From assembly GCF_012676905.1 (NCBI RefSeq), contig NZ_CP051428.1, positions 287,501 through 351,500 of the forward strand: a stretch of DNA of 64,000 nucleotides, given 5' to 3'. Under the pieces are notes generated by a model. The model ran no database searches. It was not told where the DNA came from and saw nothing but the letters and a program-made list of their open reading frames with translations. Shown one piece after another: positions 1-10,801 of the stretch. Numbering within the stretch: the stretch's first letter is position 1; each line of letters starts with the position of its first letter. The position numbers and the translations under genes were made by a program. This stretch comes from Paenibacillus albicereus (lineage in GTDB: Bacteria > Bacillota > Bacilli > Paenibacillales > Paenibacillaceae).

Positions 1-2439
<2,439 letters not shown>

Positions 2440-2581
2440 TATTCAAGCAAGACACAGCCGGTCATCACGGCATTTCGTTCGATCCAGTTTTCAGGGCGCA
2501 AGCTCGTTTTGCTTCAAGGACTAGTGCCGGAGAGCAGGACAAGTTGTGCAGGCATTTGGCGATGCCTGTCCTGAAACATGT
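2440..2581 (+). other. 23S-tRNA spacer without a 5S gene
   Basis: This spacer holds no sequence resembling 5S rRNA. It contains a hairpin (CAGGCAT-TTGGCG-ATGCCTG near 2550) with no T-run after it, more likely an rRNA processing stem than a terminator. The tRNA-Met gene starts directly after it. Confidence 0.6.
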
Positions 2582-2658
2582 GGCGGCATAGCTCAGCTGG
2601 CTAGAGCGTACGGTTCATACCCGTGAGGTCGGGGGTTCGATCCCCTCTGCCGCTACCA
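2582..2658 (+). tRNA. tRNA-Met (CAT), elongator type
   Basis: The cloverleaf is complete: acceptor GGCGGCA pairs with TGCCGCT (one G-T pair), the anticodon loop TTCATAC reads CAT, and the T-arm has GGTTCGATCC. CCA is encoded. The elongator form is favoured because the sequence starts with a paired G-T and lacks the G-C-rich anticodon stem and unpaired first base of initiator tRNA. It is the first of six tRNAs co-transcribed with the rRNA. Confidence 0.96.
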
Positions 2659-2665
2659 CTTATAC

Positions 2666-2741
2666 GGAAGCTTAGCTCAGCTGGGAGAGCATCTGCCTTA
2701 CAAGCAGAGGGTCGGGGGTTCGATCCCCTCAGCTTCCACCA
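2666..2741 (+). tRNA. tRNA-Val (TAC)
   Basis: Acceptor GGAAGCT pairs with AGCTTCC, the anticodon loop is CTTACAA giving TAC, and CCA is encoded. It lies seven bases after tRNA-Met in the rRNA-linked cluster. Confidence 0.96.
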
Positions 2742-2750
2742 TTATTGCCC

Positions 2751-2827
2751 GGAGCTGTGGTGTAGAGGCCTAACATGCCTGCCTGTCACGCAGGAGACCG
2801 CGGGTTCGAATCCCGTCAGCTCCGCCA
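2751..2827 (+). tRNA. tRNA-Asp (GTC)
   Basis: Acceptor GGAGCTG pairs with CAGCTCC, the loop CTGTCAC gives anticodon GTC, and the gene ends GCCA with CCA encoded. Confidence 0.96.
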
Positions 2828-2844
2828 TTTTTTCAACAACATAC

Positions 2845-2920
2845 GGCTCGGTAGCTCAGTTGGTAGAGCAAAGGACTGAAAATCCTTGTGTCGGCGGTTC
2901 GATTCCGTCCCGAGCCACCA
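2845..2920 (+). tRNA. tRNA-Phe (GAA)
   Basis: Acceptor GGCTCGG pairs with CCGAGCC, the anticodon loop CTGAAAA gives GAA, and CCA is encoded. Confidence 0.96.
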
Positions 2921-2964
2921 TTGGTTTTCTAAGTGAGCTACAATGGCGCATCTTAGAGCATTGT

Positions 2965-3050
2965 GGAGGGCTAGCGAAGTGGCCAAACGCAGCAGACTGT
3001 AAATCTGTTCTCTGACGAGTTCGGTGGTTCGAATCCATCGCCCTCCACCA
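2965..3050 (+). tRNA. tRNA-Tyr (GTA)
   Basis: Acceptor GGAGGGC pairs with GCCCTCC, the loop CTGTAAA gives GTA, and there is the long variable arm expected of bacterial tRNA-Tyr. CCA is encoded. Confidence 0.96.
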
Positions 3051-3062
3051 CTTCATTTTCAA

Positions 3063-3138
3063 GAGCCATTAGCTCAGTTGGTAGAGCACCTGACTTTTAA
3101 TCAGGGTGTCGAAGGTTCGAGTCCTTCATGGCTCACCA
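3063..3138 (+). tRNA. tRNA-Lys (TTT)
   Basis: Acceptor GAGCCAT pairs with ATGGCTC, the loop CTTTTAA gives TTT, and CCA is encoded. It is the last gene of the rRNA-linked tRNA cluster; a terminator follows. Confidence 0.96.
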
Positions 3139-3154
3139 GTTTTATCAATTCGAG

Positions 3155-3180
3155 TCCAGACGCTGTCTGGGCTTTTTTTG
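3155..3180 (+). terminator. Terminator of the rRNA/tRNA unit
   Basis: The stem CCAGAC-GCT-GTCTGG is followed by GC and a run of seven T. It ends the 23S-tRNA transcript ahead of the PucR-type regulator. Confidence 0.85.
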
Positions 3181-3292
3181 TGTTTAACGTGATTGGAATA
3201 GAGGCTCGTTGGAAGAGCCGCTCCGCTTCATGGTACACTTGGGTCATAGATCATCCAATCGCGCATCCAAAGACAGGAACAGGAGATGACAC

Positions 3293-4393
3293 ATGGCATC
3301 GGCAGACTGGCTGGAACAACTGAGGCATATCCTGGACGCAGACCTTCAGCTTCGCACCTATAAAGCAGCGGAATGGCAGCAGCTGGAGACGCTTCCCGAG
3401 GAGGATCCGGATCTGTTCCGGCTGCTGCCGGATGGAGCGGTGGCGGTGCAAGGGGCTGGAGAGCTCCTGCGAGCGGAGGTGCTGGAAATCCGGCGAGCGA
3501 GGCCGCTAGGCAAGACCGAGCTGCGCCTGGTCGGGTTGATGCTGGGTACGGTGAAGGCCAATAGAGCTTCGGTCGGAGCGTCTGCCGGAATGGAGAAGCA
3601 GACGGCTTCTCTCGGAGCCTGGATCATGGAGCAGCTGGACCGTCCGCAAGCGGACATGCTCCCGGAAGCTCTGACGATGAGCGGCCGACTTTATGCGGAG
3701 ATGATTCCATTTCTGCTCATTCGAGAATATCACGGCCTCGCCGACGAGCCTTACGCCGAGCTGGACAAGCTGCTTCGCTCGTTTTTCGAGGAGGAAATTA
3801 TCCTCCTGCCGCTGCAGCGCAATGAATGGCTCATTCTGAGTCCGACCGCCCCGCTGAGCGACACCCTCCTGGAATCGGGAGAAGAAGAAGAGTCGGAGGA
3901 GGAGAGCCTTCGTTCGATCGGACTCGGCCTGCATGAGATGCTGGCGAGCGAATGGCTCGGAGAATGCCATATCGCGATCGCCCTTCCGATCCAGCCGTCC
4001 AAATCGATCGTCGAGACGACCGCCTTGCTGCGGGAAACGGTGCAGCTTGGACGCCGCTTTCAGATTGGTGCAAGCGTACATCTGCCCTGGGAGCTTCACT
4101 TGGAAAGGCTGATCAGCGCGATTCCGGAAGGGGACCGCGCTCGATTCGTCGAGCAGGCGTTCAGCCGTTCCGATTATTATGTGGAGCCGGAGATCATGAC
4201 GACGCTCGAGACGTTCTTTTCGCTCGACTGCAACGTGAGCGAGACGGCCAAAAAGCTGTACATCCACCGCAACACGCTTCTGTACCGCTTGGACAAGCTC
4301 AAGCAGGAGACCGGCCTGGACGTGAGGCTCTTCCGGGACGCAGTCATGGTCAAGGTCATTCTGCTATTGTATAAAGTTACGAAAAGACCCTGA
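3293..4393 (+). CDS. PucR/CdaR-type transcriptional regulator
   Basis: A 366-residue protein whose C-terminal part (about residues 290-360) matches the PucR/CdaR helix-turn-helix: an L-x-x-F-F segment, then NVSETAKKLYIHRNTLLYRL and a following helix. The first 280 residues match no domain I recognise with certainty. They contain an acidic patch (EEEESEEESL) near residue 200 and probably form a sensory or dimerisation region. The start is an ATG preceded by AGGAG at a good distance. In this family, members activate or repress catabolic genes for purines, sugar diacids or amino acids; the ligand here is unknown. It lies directly upstream of an MsmX/UgpC-type sugar ATPase in the same direction with a gap of about 107 bases, so it may regulate that gene, but this is inferred from position alone. 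Confidence 0.75.
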   Translation: MASADWLEQLRHILDADLQLRTYKAAEWQQLETLPEEDPDLFRLLPDGAVAVQGAGELLRAEVLEIRRARPLGKTELRLVGLMLGTVKANRASVGASAGMEKQTASLGAWIMEQLDRPQADMLPEALTMSGRLYAEMIPFLLIREYHGLADEPYAELDKLLRSFFEEEIILLPLQRNEWLILSPTAPLSDTLLESGEEEESEEESLRSIGLGLHEMLASEWLGECHIAIALPIQPSKSIVETTALLRETVQLGRRFQIGASVHLPWELHLERLISAIPEGDRARFVEQAFSRSDYYVEPEIMTTLETFFSLDCNVSETAKKLYIHRNTLLYRLDKLKQETGLDVRLFRDAVMVKVILLLYKVTKRP

Positions 4394-4500
4394 TTTTTTT
4401 GTAGGAGTTGTGCATAGTCACACGCTTACATTTTCGGTTAAGATGGAGCTACAAGAGGAACAACTGGAACTCACCATCACTCACATAGGGGGAAACGAAC

Positions 4501-5622
4501 ATGGCAGGCGTACGTTTAGAGCATGTTTACAAGAAATACCCTGGATCCGACAACGCATCGGTCAAGGACATCAACCTCGACATCAAGGACAAGGAATTCC
4601 TCGTTCTGGTCGGTCCGTCCGGCTGCGGCAAATCCACCACTCTTCGTATGATCGCTGGCCTTGAAGAAATCTCCGAGGGCAAGCTGTTCATCGGCGACCG
4701 CCTCGTGAACGACGTCGCTCCAAAAGACCGCGACATCGCGATGGTATTCCAATCCTACGCCCTGTACCCGCACATGAACGTGTACCAGAACATGGCCTTC
4801 GGCCTGAAGCTGCGCAAGTTCAAAAAAGCGGATATCGATAAGCGCGTGCGCGAAGCCGCGAAAATTCTCGACATCGAGCATCTGCTCGAACGCAAGCCGA
4901 AGGCGCTCTCCGGCGGTCAGCGCCAGCGTGTCGCCCTGGGCCGCGCCATCGTCCGCGAACCGCAAGTGTTCCTGATGGACGAACCGCTCTCCAACTTGGA
5001 TGCCAAGCTCCGCGGCCAGATGCGCGCCGAGATCAGCAAGCTGACGAAGCGTCTGGAAACGACGACGATCTACGTTACCCATGACCAGATCGAAGCCATG
5101 ACGATGGGCGACCGCATCGTCGTCATGAAGGACGGACTCATTCAACAAAACGCATCGCCGGAAGAGCTGTACAACCATCCGGTGAACATCTTCGTCGCAG
5201 GCTTCATCGGCGCTCCTGCCATGAACTTCATCAGCGGCACGCTGAACGAAGTGGCTGGCGCCCTGCGCTTCAAGGCTCCAGGCGTGGACGTCGTCCTGCC
5301 GGAAGGCAAGGCTCAGGCGCTGCGCGACAAAGGCTTCTCCGGCAAAGAGGTCATCCTCGGCGTTCGTCCAGAAGACCTGCATGAAGAGCCGGTCTTCATG
5401 GAAGCATCCCCGAACAGCATCGTGACGGCGAACATCGAAGTGGCGGAAAACCTCGGCCACGAGATGTACCTGTACCTGAACGGCATCGGCAACGATACGG
5501 TCATCGCTCGCGTAGACGGACGCTCCGGCATGCGCGACGGCACGACCGTCAAGCTGGCGCTGGACATGAACAAGGTCCACATCTTCGACAAAGCGACCGA
5601 GCTGAACCTGTTCGAGAACTAA
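4501..5622 (+). CDS. msmX: ABC transporter ATP-binding protein, MsmX/UgpC type
   Basis: A 373-residue cytoplasmic ATPase of the CUT1 carbohydrate importers. Walker A is GPSGCGKST (residues 38-46), the Q-loop lies in [11 protein letters not shown], the signature is [15 protein letters not shown] from residue 136, Walker B is VFLMDEP from residue 157 and the switch histidine is in VTHDQ near 195. The C-terminal 130 residues are the OB/TOBE regulatory domain typical of MalK/UgpC/MsmX. No permease or binding-protein gene is adjacent, as for B. subtilis MsmX, which energises several importers. The importer at 46715-50210 in this window lacks an ATPase and is a candidate client (inference). The strong RBS (AGGGGG) and strongly biased codon use suggest high expression. 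Whether the ortholog is named msmX or ugpC is a matter of convention. Confidence 0.9.
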   Translation: MAGVRLEHVYKKYPGSDNASVKDINLDIKDKEFLVLVGPSGCGKSTTLRMIAGLEEISEGKLFIGDRLVNDVAPKDRDIAMVFQSYALYPHMNVYQNMAFGLKLRKFKKADIDKRVREAAKILDIEHLLERKPKALSGGQRQRVALGRAIVREPQVFLMDEPLSNLDAKLRGQMRAEISKLTKRLETTTIYVTHDQIEAMTMGDRIVVMKDGLIQQNASPEELYNHPVNIFVAGFIGAPAMNFISGTLNEVAGALRFKAPGVDVVLPEGKAQALRDKGFSGKEVILGVRPEDLHEEPVFMEASPNSIVTANIEVAENLGHEMYLYLNGIGNDTVIARVDGRSGMRDGTTVKLALDMNKVHIFDKATELNLFEN

Positions 5623-5635
5623 TTTCGATGAATGA

Positions 5636-5669
5636 AAAAGGCGATCCCATACGGGATCGCCTTTTTTGG
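5636..5669 (+). terminator. Terminator of msmX-type gene
   Basis: The stem GGCGATCCC-ATAC-GGGATCGCC is followed by six T and preceded by an A-run, so it can work in both directions between this gene and the convergent nagZ-type gene. Confidence 0.9.
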
Positions 5670-5706
5670 CGAGGAACGAGGACGGGAAAGCGGCGGACGA
5701 GGGGCT

Positions 5707-7212
5707 TCAGGGAGAGAAGCCATATGGGGCGAGCGCCGTTTCGACTTGGCCGTTCAGCCGCTTCAGCTCTGGAACTGCAGCAGGCGCATCGTCGAGCTTG
5801 TAGCGGAGCTTCAGCGCCAGGATGCGGTACACGCTGTCGTTGAGCCTCTGGGTCGTAATCGTCCCGTTCTGGACAGCCTTTTGCAGAGAGTCTTGGACAA
5901 GCTGCATTTGCCGAGCATCATGGCTGACGAGCACGACATCTCCGCCAGCGGCCACGAACCGCACCGCCGCTTCGCCCAGCTCATAGTTGTCCTTGATCGC
6001 GCCCATCGTCATGTCATCGCTGACGACGAGCCCTTCGAAGCCGAGCTTGCCTCGCAGCAATCCGTCGATGATCTTGCTCGAGAGGGTGGCCGGCCAGTCG
6101 GGATCGAGCTTGGGAAGCAGCATGTGCGCGATCATGACGGCATCCGCGTCTTCCTCGATGGCGGCTTCGAACGGCGCCAGCTCGATTTTTGACAATCGGC
6201 TCATCGAATGGTTCAAGACGGGAAGCTGCTTGTGCGAATCGACGGATGTATCCCCATGTCCGGGAAAATGCTTAGCGACACCGAGAACGCCAGCCTTCCG
6301 ATGGGCTTTCAGCTGGGCGATGCCCAGCTTGGCGACGAGCTCCGGGCTGCCACCGAACGAGCGGTCGCCGATGACCGGGTTGTCGGGATTGCTGTTCACG
6401 TCCAGCACCGGGGCGAAGTTCACGTTGAAGCCGAACGCCTTGACTCGTTCAGCCTGCTGTCTGCCTACGGCCCCAGCGTATGCGGCATCTCCGCTCGCAC
6501 CTACCGTGCCGCTGGCCGGCAGCCGGGTCATGGAAGAGGGGAACCGGGAGACGCGTCCGCCTTCTTCGTCTACGCCAAGAAAGAGCGGCTGTCCGCCGGC
6601 TTGGCGATTGAGTCTCTTGAGCTCATTCAACAGCGCGACGGTGCTGGAGATCGTCTCCATATTGCGGCGGAACAGGATGAACCCACCGACCTGCCGCTGC
6701 TCGATGAGGCGTACGACCGCTTGATCCGGCATGCGGCCGTCAACGCCGGCAAGCTGCAGCTGGCCGATCTTTTCCTTCGTGGCCATCCGCAGCACCTGAT
6801 CGGCGAGCTGCTTTTGCTGCGCTGCGGATAGGCCGGAGATGCGGGGCCAGGAGGTTGCAGCGGCCGCGGGCGAAGCCGGGGCGGAAAACGAAGCGGTTGG
6901 CGATCCGGGCACGGAGGGCATTGCCGTCGATGGAGCAGGGGCATATGGCGGCGCGGGCTCGGCTGCCACAGCAGAGGAGGAGCCAGGGGCATGTGCCGGC
7001 GAGCTGACCTGATCGGCAGAGGGGACAGGCCCCAAGAGAGCGGCAGATACCGGCGCGAGGGCGGCAACGGCTGCTGTGAGCGCATCCGGCGAGTCCGCCG
7101 GCCAAGTTGCCGCATAGGCGATCGGCAGCGCTGCCGCTGCAGGAAGCAGCAGGCAGGCCAAGAGCCGCAGGGGACGCAGCCGCGACGGGGACTTTCGTGT
7201 TGATCTCATCAA
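5707..7212 (-). CDS. nagZ: Secreted beta-N-acetylhexosaminidase, GH3 (NagZ type)
   Basis: A 501-residue glycoside hydrolase family 3 enzyme expected to release terminal N-acetylglucosamine from muropeptides or chitin oligomers. The N-terminus has a basic segment and a hydrophobic helix (LLACLLLPAAAALPIAYA), indicating a signal peptide or anchor. A Pro/Ala/Ser-rich linker runs to about residue 118. The catalytic domain carries VDEEGGRVSRF, the NagZ His-containing loop HFPGHGDTSVDSH (about residues 314-326), where the His-Asp pair serves as acid/base in this family, and the nucleophile motif VVSDDMTMGA near residue 397. The small second GH3 domain is absent, as in single-domain NagZ enzymes. 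It is transcribed away from hprK across a shared upstream region of about 250 bases. Confidence 0.88.
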   Translation of the reverse strand: MMRSTRKSPSRLRPLRLLACLLLPAAAALPIAYAATWPADSPDALTAAVAALAPVSAALLGPVPSADQVSSPAHAPGSSSAVAAEPAPPYAPAPSTAMPSVPGSPTASFSAPASPAAAATSWPRISGLSAAQQKQLADQVLRMATKEKIGQLQLAGVDGRMPDQAVVRLIEQRQVGGFILFRRNMETISSTVALLNELKRLNRQAGGQPLFLGVDEEGGRVSRFPSSMTRLPASGTVGASGDAAYAGAVGRQQAERVKAFGFNVNFAPVLDVNSNPDNPVIGDRSFGGSPELVAKLGIAQLKAHRKAGVLGVAKHFPGHGDTSVDSHKQLPVLNHSMSRLSKIELAPFEAAIEEDADAVMIAHMLLPKLDPDWPATLSSKIIDGLLRGKLGFEGLVVSDDMTMGAIKDNYELGEAAVRFVAAGGDVVLVSHDARQMQLVQDSLQKAVQNGTITTQRLNDSVYRILALKLRYKLDDAPAAVPELKRLNGQVETALAPYGFSP

Positions 7213-7351
7213 GCAGCACCTCCTTGGAAAAGGAACTCGCAGTCGGAACGATCCGCTTGCAGGATTGGACGAAAAGCGTTTTCAAAAGGTTTCTCCGGCG
7301 ACGATCGCGAATCCTTCCCAAAGCGGAAAAAGCGGTCCCTTCTCGGCTACG

Positions 7352-7380
7352 TTGCGCCGAAAGCGGATTTCCATTAGGAT
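7352..7380 (+). promoter_or_regulatory. Candidate sigma-A promoter of hprK operon
   Basis: TTGCGC and TAGGAT are separated by 17 bases, about 80 bases before the hprK start. The match to consensus is moderate and the call is made by eye. Confidence 0.45.
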
Positions 7381-7460
7381 GGAACTAACAGCCAAGGAGC
7401 TAAGGACGACCATTATTCCTACATAAGTCTTGCATAAGGAATCGATACAGGGAGGCTTCC

Positions 7461-8399
7461 ATGCCTAAAAAAGTGAAGGTATCCGAATTGATCCAGCCGT
7501 TCCAGCTGGAAATCCTGGCCGGCGAGGACGGGCTGATGCGTTACATCACGACCGATGATCTGTACCGGCCTGCTCTGGAAATGGCCGGCTATTTTCATTA
7601 TTACCCGAAAGAGCGCGTTCAATTGCTCGGCAAGACCGAGCTCGCCTTCATCGAGACGCTGGGCAGCGAAGAGCGCCGGGAACGTCTGGAGCGGCTCTGC
7701 CATGACGAGACGCCGTGCATTCTGCTGACGCGCGGACTCGAGCCGCCGGCGGAACTGCTGGAGCAGGCATCGGAGAAGCAGATTCCGGTGCTCCGCAGCC
7801 AGATTTCGACGACGATCTTCTCCAGCCGGCTGACGAACTTCCTGGAGCGCCGGCTCGCGCCGACGACGACGATCCACGGCGTGCTCGTCGACGTCTACGG
7901 GATGGGCATCCTGATTACCGGGGGGAGCGGCATCGGCAAGAGCGAAACGGCGCTCGAGCTCGTCAAGCGCGGCCATCGGCTCGTCGCCGACGACGCGGTG
8001 GAGATCCGCCAGACGTCGGACGGCCAGCTGCACGGCACCGCGCCGGAGCTGATCCGCCACCTGCTGGAGATCCGCGGCCTGGGCATCATCAACGTGATGA
8101 CGCTGTTCGGAGCAGGAGCGATCCGCAACAACAAGCGCATCAGCGTGGTCATTCGGCTGGAGAACTGGCAGCCGGACAAGCAGTACGACCGGCTCGGCCT
8201 GGACGAGGAGACGACGCGCATCATCGAGACCGACGTGCCGCTCGTCACCGTGCCGGTCCGTCCCGGTCGCAACCTGGCGGTCATCATCGAGGTGGCGGCG
8301 ATGAACTACCGGCTCAAGCGCATGGGCTACAATGCGGCCCTTCAGTTCACGAACAAGCTGACCGAGACGATCGCCGACGATATGGACGACTACGAATAA
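7461..8399 (+). CDS. hprK: HPr kinase/phosphorylase
   Basis: A 312-residue bifunctional enzyme that phosphorylates and dephosphorylates HPr on Ser46, setting carbon catabolite repression in Firmicutes. The N-terminal domain is followed by the catalytic domain with conserved HGVLVDVYG near residue 138, the P-loop GGSGIGKSE (about residues 154-162), LVADDAVEI, and the HPrK/P signature [10 protein letters not shown]. The length is normal for the family. GGAGG precedes the ATG. It heads the same hprK-lgt-ppaX-acyltransferase-his order known from Bacillus. An HPr-like substrate with Ser46 is encoded at 26886. Confidence 0.97.
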   Translation: MPKKVKVSELIQPFQLEILAGEDGLMRYITTDDLYRPALEMAGYFHYYPKERVQLLGKTELAFIETLGSEERRERLERLCHDETPCILLTRGLEPPAELLEQASEKQIPVLRSQISTTIFSSRLTNFLERRLAPTTTIHGVLVDVYGMGILITGGSGIGKSETALELVKRGHRLVADDAVEIRQTSDGQLHGTAPELIRHLLEIRGLGIINVMTLFGAGAIRNNKRISVVIRLENWQPDKQYDRLGLDEETTRIIETDVPLVTVPVRPGRNLAVIIEVAAMNYRLKRMGYNAALQFTNKLTETIADDMDDYE

Positions 8400-8423
8400 T
8401 AGAACGGAAAGAGGTCTGTCTGG

Positions 8424-9449
8424 ATGACGCCTATCAGCCTTCTCATTGACCCTATCGCTTTTAATCTGGGACCGATCACGGTCCATTGGTACGGCATCAT
8501 TCTCGGGCTCGGCGCGCTCGCCGGCCTGCTGCTGGCCATCCGCGAGGGCAAGCGCTTCGGGCTTTCCTCCGATTTCTTCATGGATATCCTGCTGCTCGGC
8601 GTGCCATCGGCCATCATCGCGGCGAGAGCCTATTTCGTCCTGTTCAAGTGGGACTACTACCGCGAGAATCCCGGCGAGATCTTCGCCATCTGGAACGGCG
8701 GCATCGCCATCTACGGCGCGCTGATCGGCGCCGTCATCAGCGCGATGATCTACTGCCGCGCCAAAGGCTACAGCTTCTGGCGGATCGCCGACATCTGCGC
8801 GCCCTCGCTGCTCATCGGACAGATCATCGGACGCTGGGGCAACTTCGTCAATCAGGAAGCCTACGGCGGACCGGTCACCAAGCGCTTCCTCACCGGCGAG
8901 CTGCATCTGCCGGACTGGATCGTGAACCAGATGTACGTCGAGAAGGACGGCTTGTTCCATCATCCGACCTTCCTGTACGAATCGCTGTGGAACGTGCTCG
9001 GCATCGCGCTGATCTTCGTGCTGCGCCGCCGCCCATGGGTGCGGTCGGGAGAAGTGTTCTTCACCTATCTGATCTGGTATTCGATCGGCCGCTTCTTCAT
9101 CGAAGGGCTGCGTACGGACAGCTTGGCGTTCAACGGCCCGTCCTGGCTCGCTTCGCTGATGGACGCGCTCTGGTCGCCGATGACCGCTGTCTTCCAAGCC
9201 GGATTCCTCGATCCGAACTACGGCGACGTCCGCAGCTCCCAGCTGATCGCGGTGCTGACCGTGCTCGCCTGCGTGATCCTGATCGCGGTACGGCGCCGGG
9301 CAGGCTGGTCCTCGGAGCGATACAGCGATCCGATCCTCAACCGCAAGACCGGCTTGCCGGCCGGCGCGGAATCCGACACGGCGACCGCCGCCGCTGCCAA
9401 GCGCAAGGAGAATCAAGATGACCCGCAAAATCAAAACCCTACTGTTTGA
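8424..9449 (+). CDS. lgt: Prolipoprotein diacylglyceryl transferase
   Basis: A 341-residue polytopic membrane enzyme that transfers diacylglycerol from phosphatidylglycerol to the lipobox cysteine of prolipoproteins, the first step in lipoprotein maturation. Early transmembrane segments alternate with conserved loops; HWYGII lies near the N-terminus and the Lgt signature GRWGNFVNQEAYGG starts near residue 136. FLYESLWN and the C-terminal RFFIEGLRTDSL also fit the family. The tail after about residue 305 is hydrophilic and slightly longer than usual. Its last 32 bases overlap the ppaX start, so the two are probably translationally coupled. Lipoproteins at 46715 and 52798 are potential substrates. 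Confidence 0.96.
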   Translation: MTPISLLIDPIAFNLGPITVHWYGIILGLGALAGLLLAIREGKRFGLSSDFFMDILLLGVPSAIIAARAYFVLFKWDYYRENPGEIFAIWNGGIAIYGALIGAVISAMIYCRAKGYSFWRIADICAPSLLIGQIIGRWGNFVNQEAYGGPVTKRFLTGELHLPDWIVNQMYVEKDGLFHHPTFLYESLWNVLGIALIFVLRRRPWVRSGEVFFTYLIWYSIGRFFIEGLRTDSLAFNGPSWLASLMDALWSPMTAVFQAGFLDPNYGDVRSSQLIAVLTVLACVILIAVRRRAGWSSERYSDPILNRKTGLPAGAESDTATAAAAKRKENQDDPQNQNPTV

Positions 9450-10080
9450 CCTCGACGGCACGATTCTGGATACGAACGAGCTCATCATCCGCAGCTTCGT
9501 GCATGCGCTGCAAGGCGTCGCGCCCGAAGGCTTCGGGCGGGAGCAGATGATTCCGCATATGGGGCTGCCGCTGCTCGATCAGATGAACCTGTTTTCCGGC
9601 TTGCCGGATTCGTCGCATCTGATCCCCATCTACCGGGAGATGAATCTGCGCCTCCATGACGATCTCGTCAAGCCGTTTCCCCATACGCTCGAAGTGCTGC
9701 AGCGCCTCAAGCAGGAAGGCTTCCAGCTCGGCGTCGTCACGACGAAAATCCGCCTGACGACGGACAAAGGCCTCAAGCTGACCGGCCTGTTCGAGCTGAT
9801 GGACGCCATCGTCACGATGGATGACGTGACCCGGCCGAAGCCCGACCCGGAGCCGGTGCGGCTCGCGATGGTGCGGCTCGGAGCGGATCCGGCGGCGACG
9901 TTCATGGTCGGCGACAGCGCGGTCGACATGCAGGCCGCGATCGAAGCCGGCGCGGTGCCGGTCGGCGTCTCCTGGTCGCTCAAGGGCGAGCAGCTGCTTC
10001 GCGACTACGGAGCCGAGCATGTGCTGTACGACATGAGGGATCTGTACGCGCTGGTCGGGCTGGAGCCGAGCTCCGCGTGA
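9418..10080 (+). CDS. ppaX: HAD-family pyrophosphatase PpaX
   Basis: A 220-residue HAD-superfamily phosphatase. Motif I is [10 protein letters not shown] with Asp11 and Asp13, motif II is VVTTK, and motifs III and IV are KPDPEPV and MVGDSAVDM. In Bacillus, PpaX hydrolyses the pyrophosphate made when HPr kinase/phosphorylase works as a phosphorylase, which fits its place two genes after hprK. The ATG lies inside the end of lgt, with AAGGAG upstream. Its own stop overlaps the GTG start of the next gene. Confidence 0.92.
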   Translation: MTRKIKTLLFDLDGTILDTNELIIRSFVHALQGVAPEGFGREQMIPHMGLPLLDQMNLFSGLPDSSHLIPIYREMNLRLHDDLVKPFPHTLEVLQRLKQEGFQLGVVTTKIRLTTDKGLKLTGLFELMDAIVTMDDVTRPKPDPEPVRLAMVRLGADPAATFMVGDSAVDMQAAIEAGAVPVGVSWSLKGEQLLRDYGAEHVLYDMRDLYALVGLEPSSA

Positions 10081-10571
10081 GGCGGGTGGAGCGGTATCCG
10101 ACCGAGGGACCGAACGCGCTGTGGCAGGTATATCGGACTGTCAGCCGCTTCAAGGCCGTCCGCAACTTCGCGGCCATCCAAGTTTCGCGGTACTGCCCGT
10201 CTCTGCCGGTCAAGAACTGGATCTACCGGAACGTGCTCGGCATGAAGGTGGGACGGACGACATCCTTCGCGCTCATGGTCATGGTCGATGTCTTTTTCCC
10301 GGAGCGAATCACCGTCGGCGACAACTGCATCATCGGTTACAATACGACGATCCTGACGCATGAGTACCTCATCCGCGAGTATCGGCTCGGCGACGTCGTC
10401 ATCGGCAACGAGGTGATGATCGGAGCCAATACGACGATCCTCCCGGGCGTGTCGATCGGGGACGGCGCGGTCGTAGCGGCCGGCTCGGTCGTGCACCGGG
10501 ATGTCCCCGCTGGAGCGTTCGTCGGAGGCAATCCGGCACGACCGATCGAGAGGAACCGGACAGACCGGTGA
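10077..10571 (+). CDS. Hexapeptide-repeat acyltransferase (YvoF-like)
   Basis: A 164-residue left-handed beta-helix acyltransferase. Hexapeptide turns are visible from about residue 80 ([45 protein letters not shown]) and the end is the family-typical GGNPARPI. It starts with GTG overlapping the ppaX stop as GTGA, so translation is coupled. The same position in B. subtilis is held by yvoF, a putative O-acetyltransferase. The acceptor is unknown. Confidence 0.82.
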   Translation: MRRVERYPTEGPNALWQVYRTVSRFKAVRNFAAIQVSRYCPSLPVKNWIYRNVLGMKVGRTTSFALMVMVDVFFPERITVGDNCIIGYNTTILTHEYLIREYRLGDVVIGNEVMIGANTTILPGVSIGDGAVVAAGSVVHRDVPAGAFVGGNPARPIERNRTDR

Positions 10572-10640
10572 GGGAAGGAACTTTGCAAGCTCCGAGCAGC
10601 CTTCGGCCATAGCGGACGTTAGGGGAATGGAAGCGGCACG

Positions 10641-10678
10641 AGCCGCCTCTGCCGGCGACAGCCGGCCGGAGGCGGCTT
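10641..10678. repeat. GC-rich hairpin between acyltransferase and hisZ
   Basis: AGCCGCCTC and GAGGCGGCT flank an inner GCCGGC-GACA-GCCGGC. The stem is strong, but no T-run follows in either direction, so it is not a standard intrinsic terminator. Confidence 0.5.
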
Positions 10679-10762
10679 AACGCAGGTTGACGATGAGCGG
10701 CGTTCGTGATAGTATAACCAGTACCTTTACTTTGGCAGTATGGTAATATGGTAGTACATCAA

Positions 10763-10781
10763 CGCGTTAAAGCATAACGCG
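10763..10781. promoter_or_regulatory. Perfect inverted repeat in the hisZ leader
   Basis: CGCGTTA-AAGCA-TAACGCG, seven-base perfect arms, lies about 20 bases before the hisZ ATG and just before the GGAGAA ribosome-binding site. It could be an operator or a leader hairpin affecting his operon translation. No regulator can be named. Confidence 0.45.
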
Positions 10782-10801
10782 ATCCTATAGGAGAATGATT
10801 T

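Noticed and set aside
10641-10678. Intrinsic terminator before hisZ.
   Set aside because: The stem is strong but no T-run follows on either strand; kept only as a hairpin.
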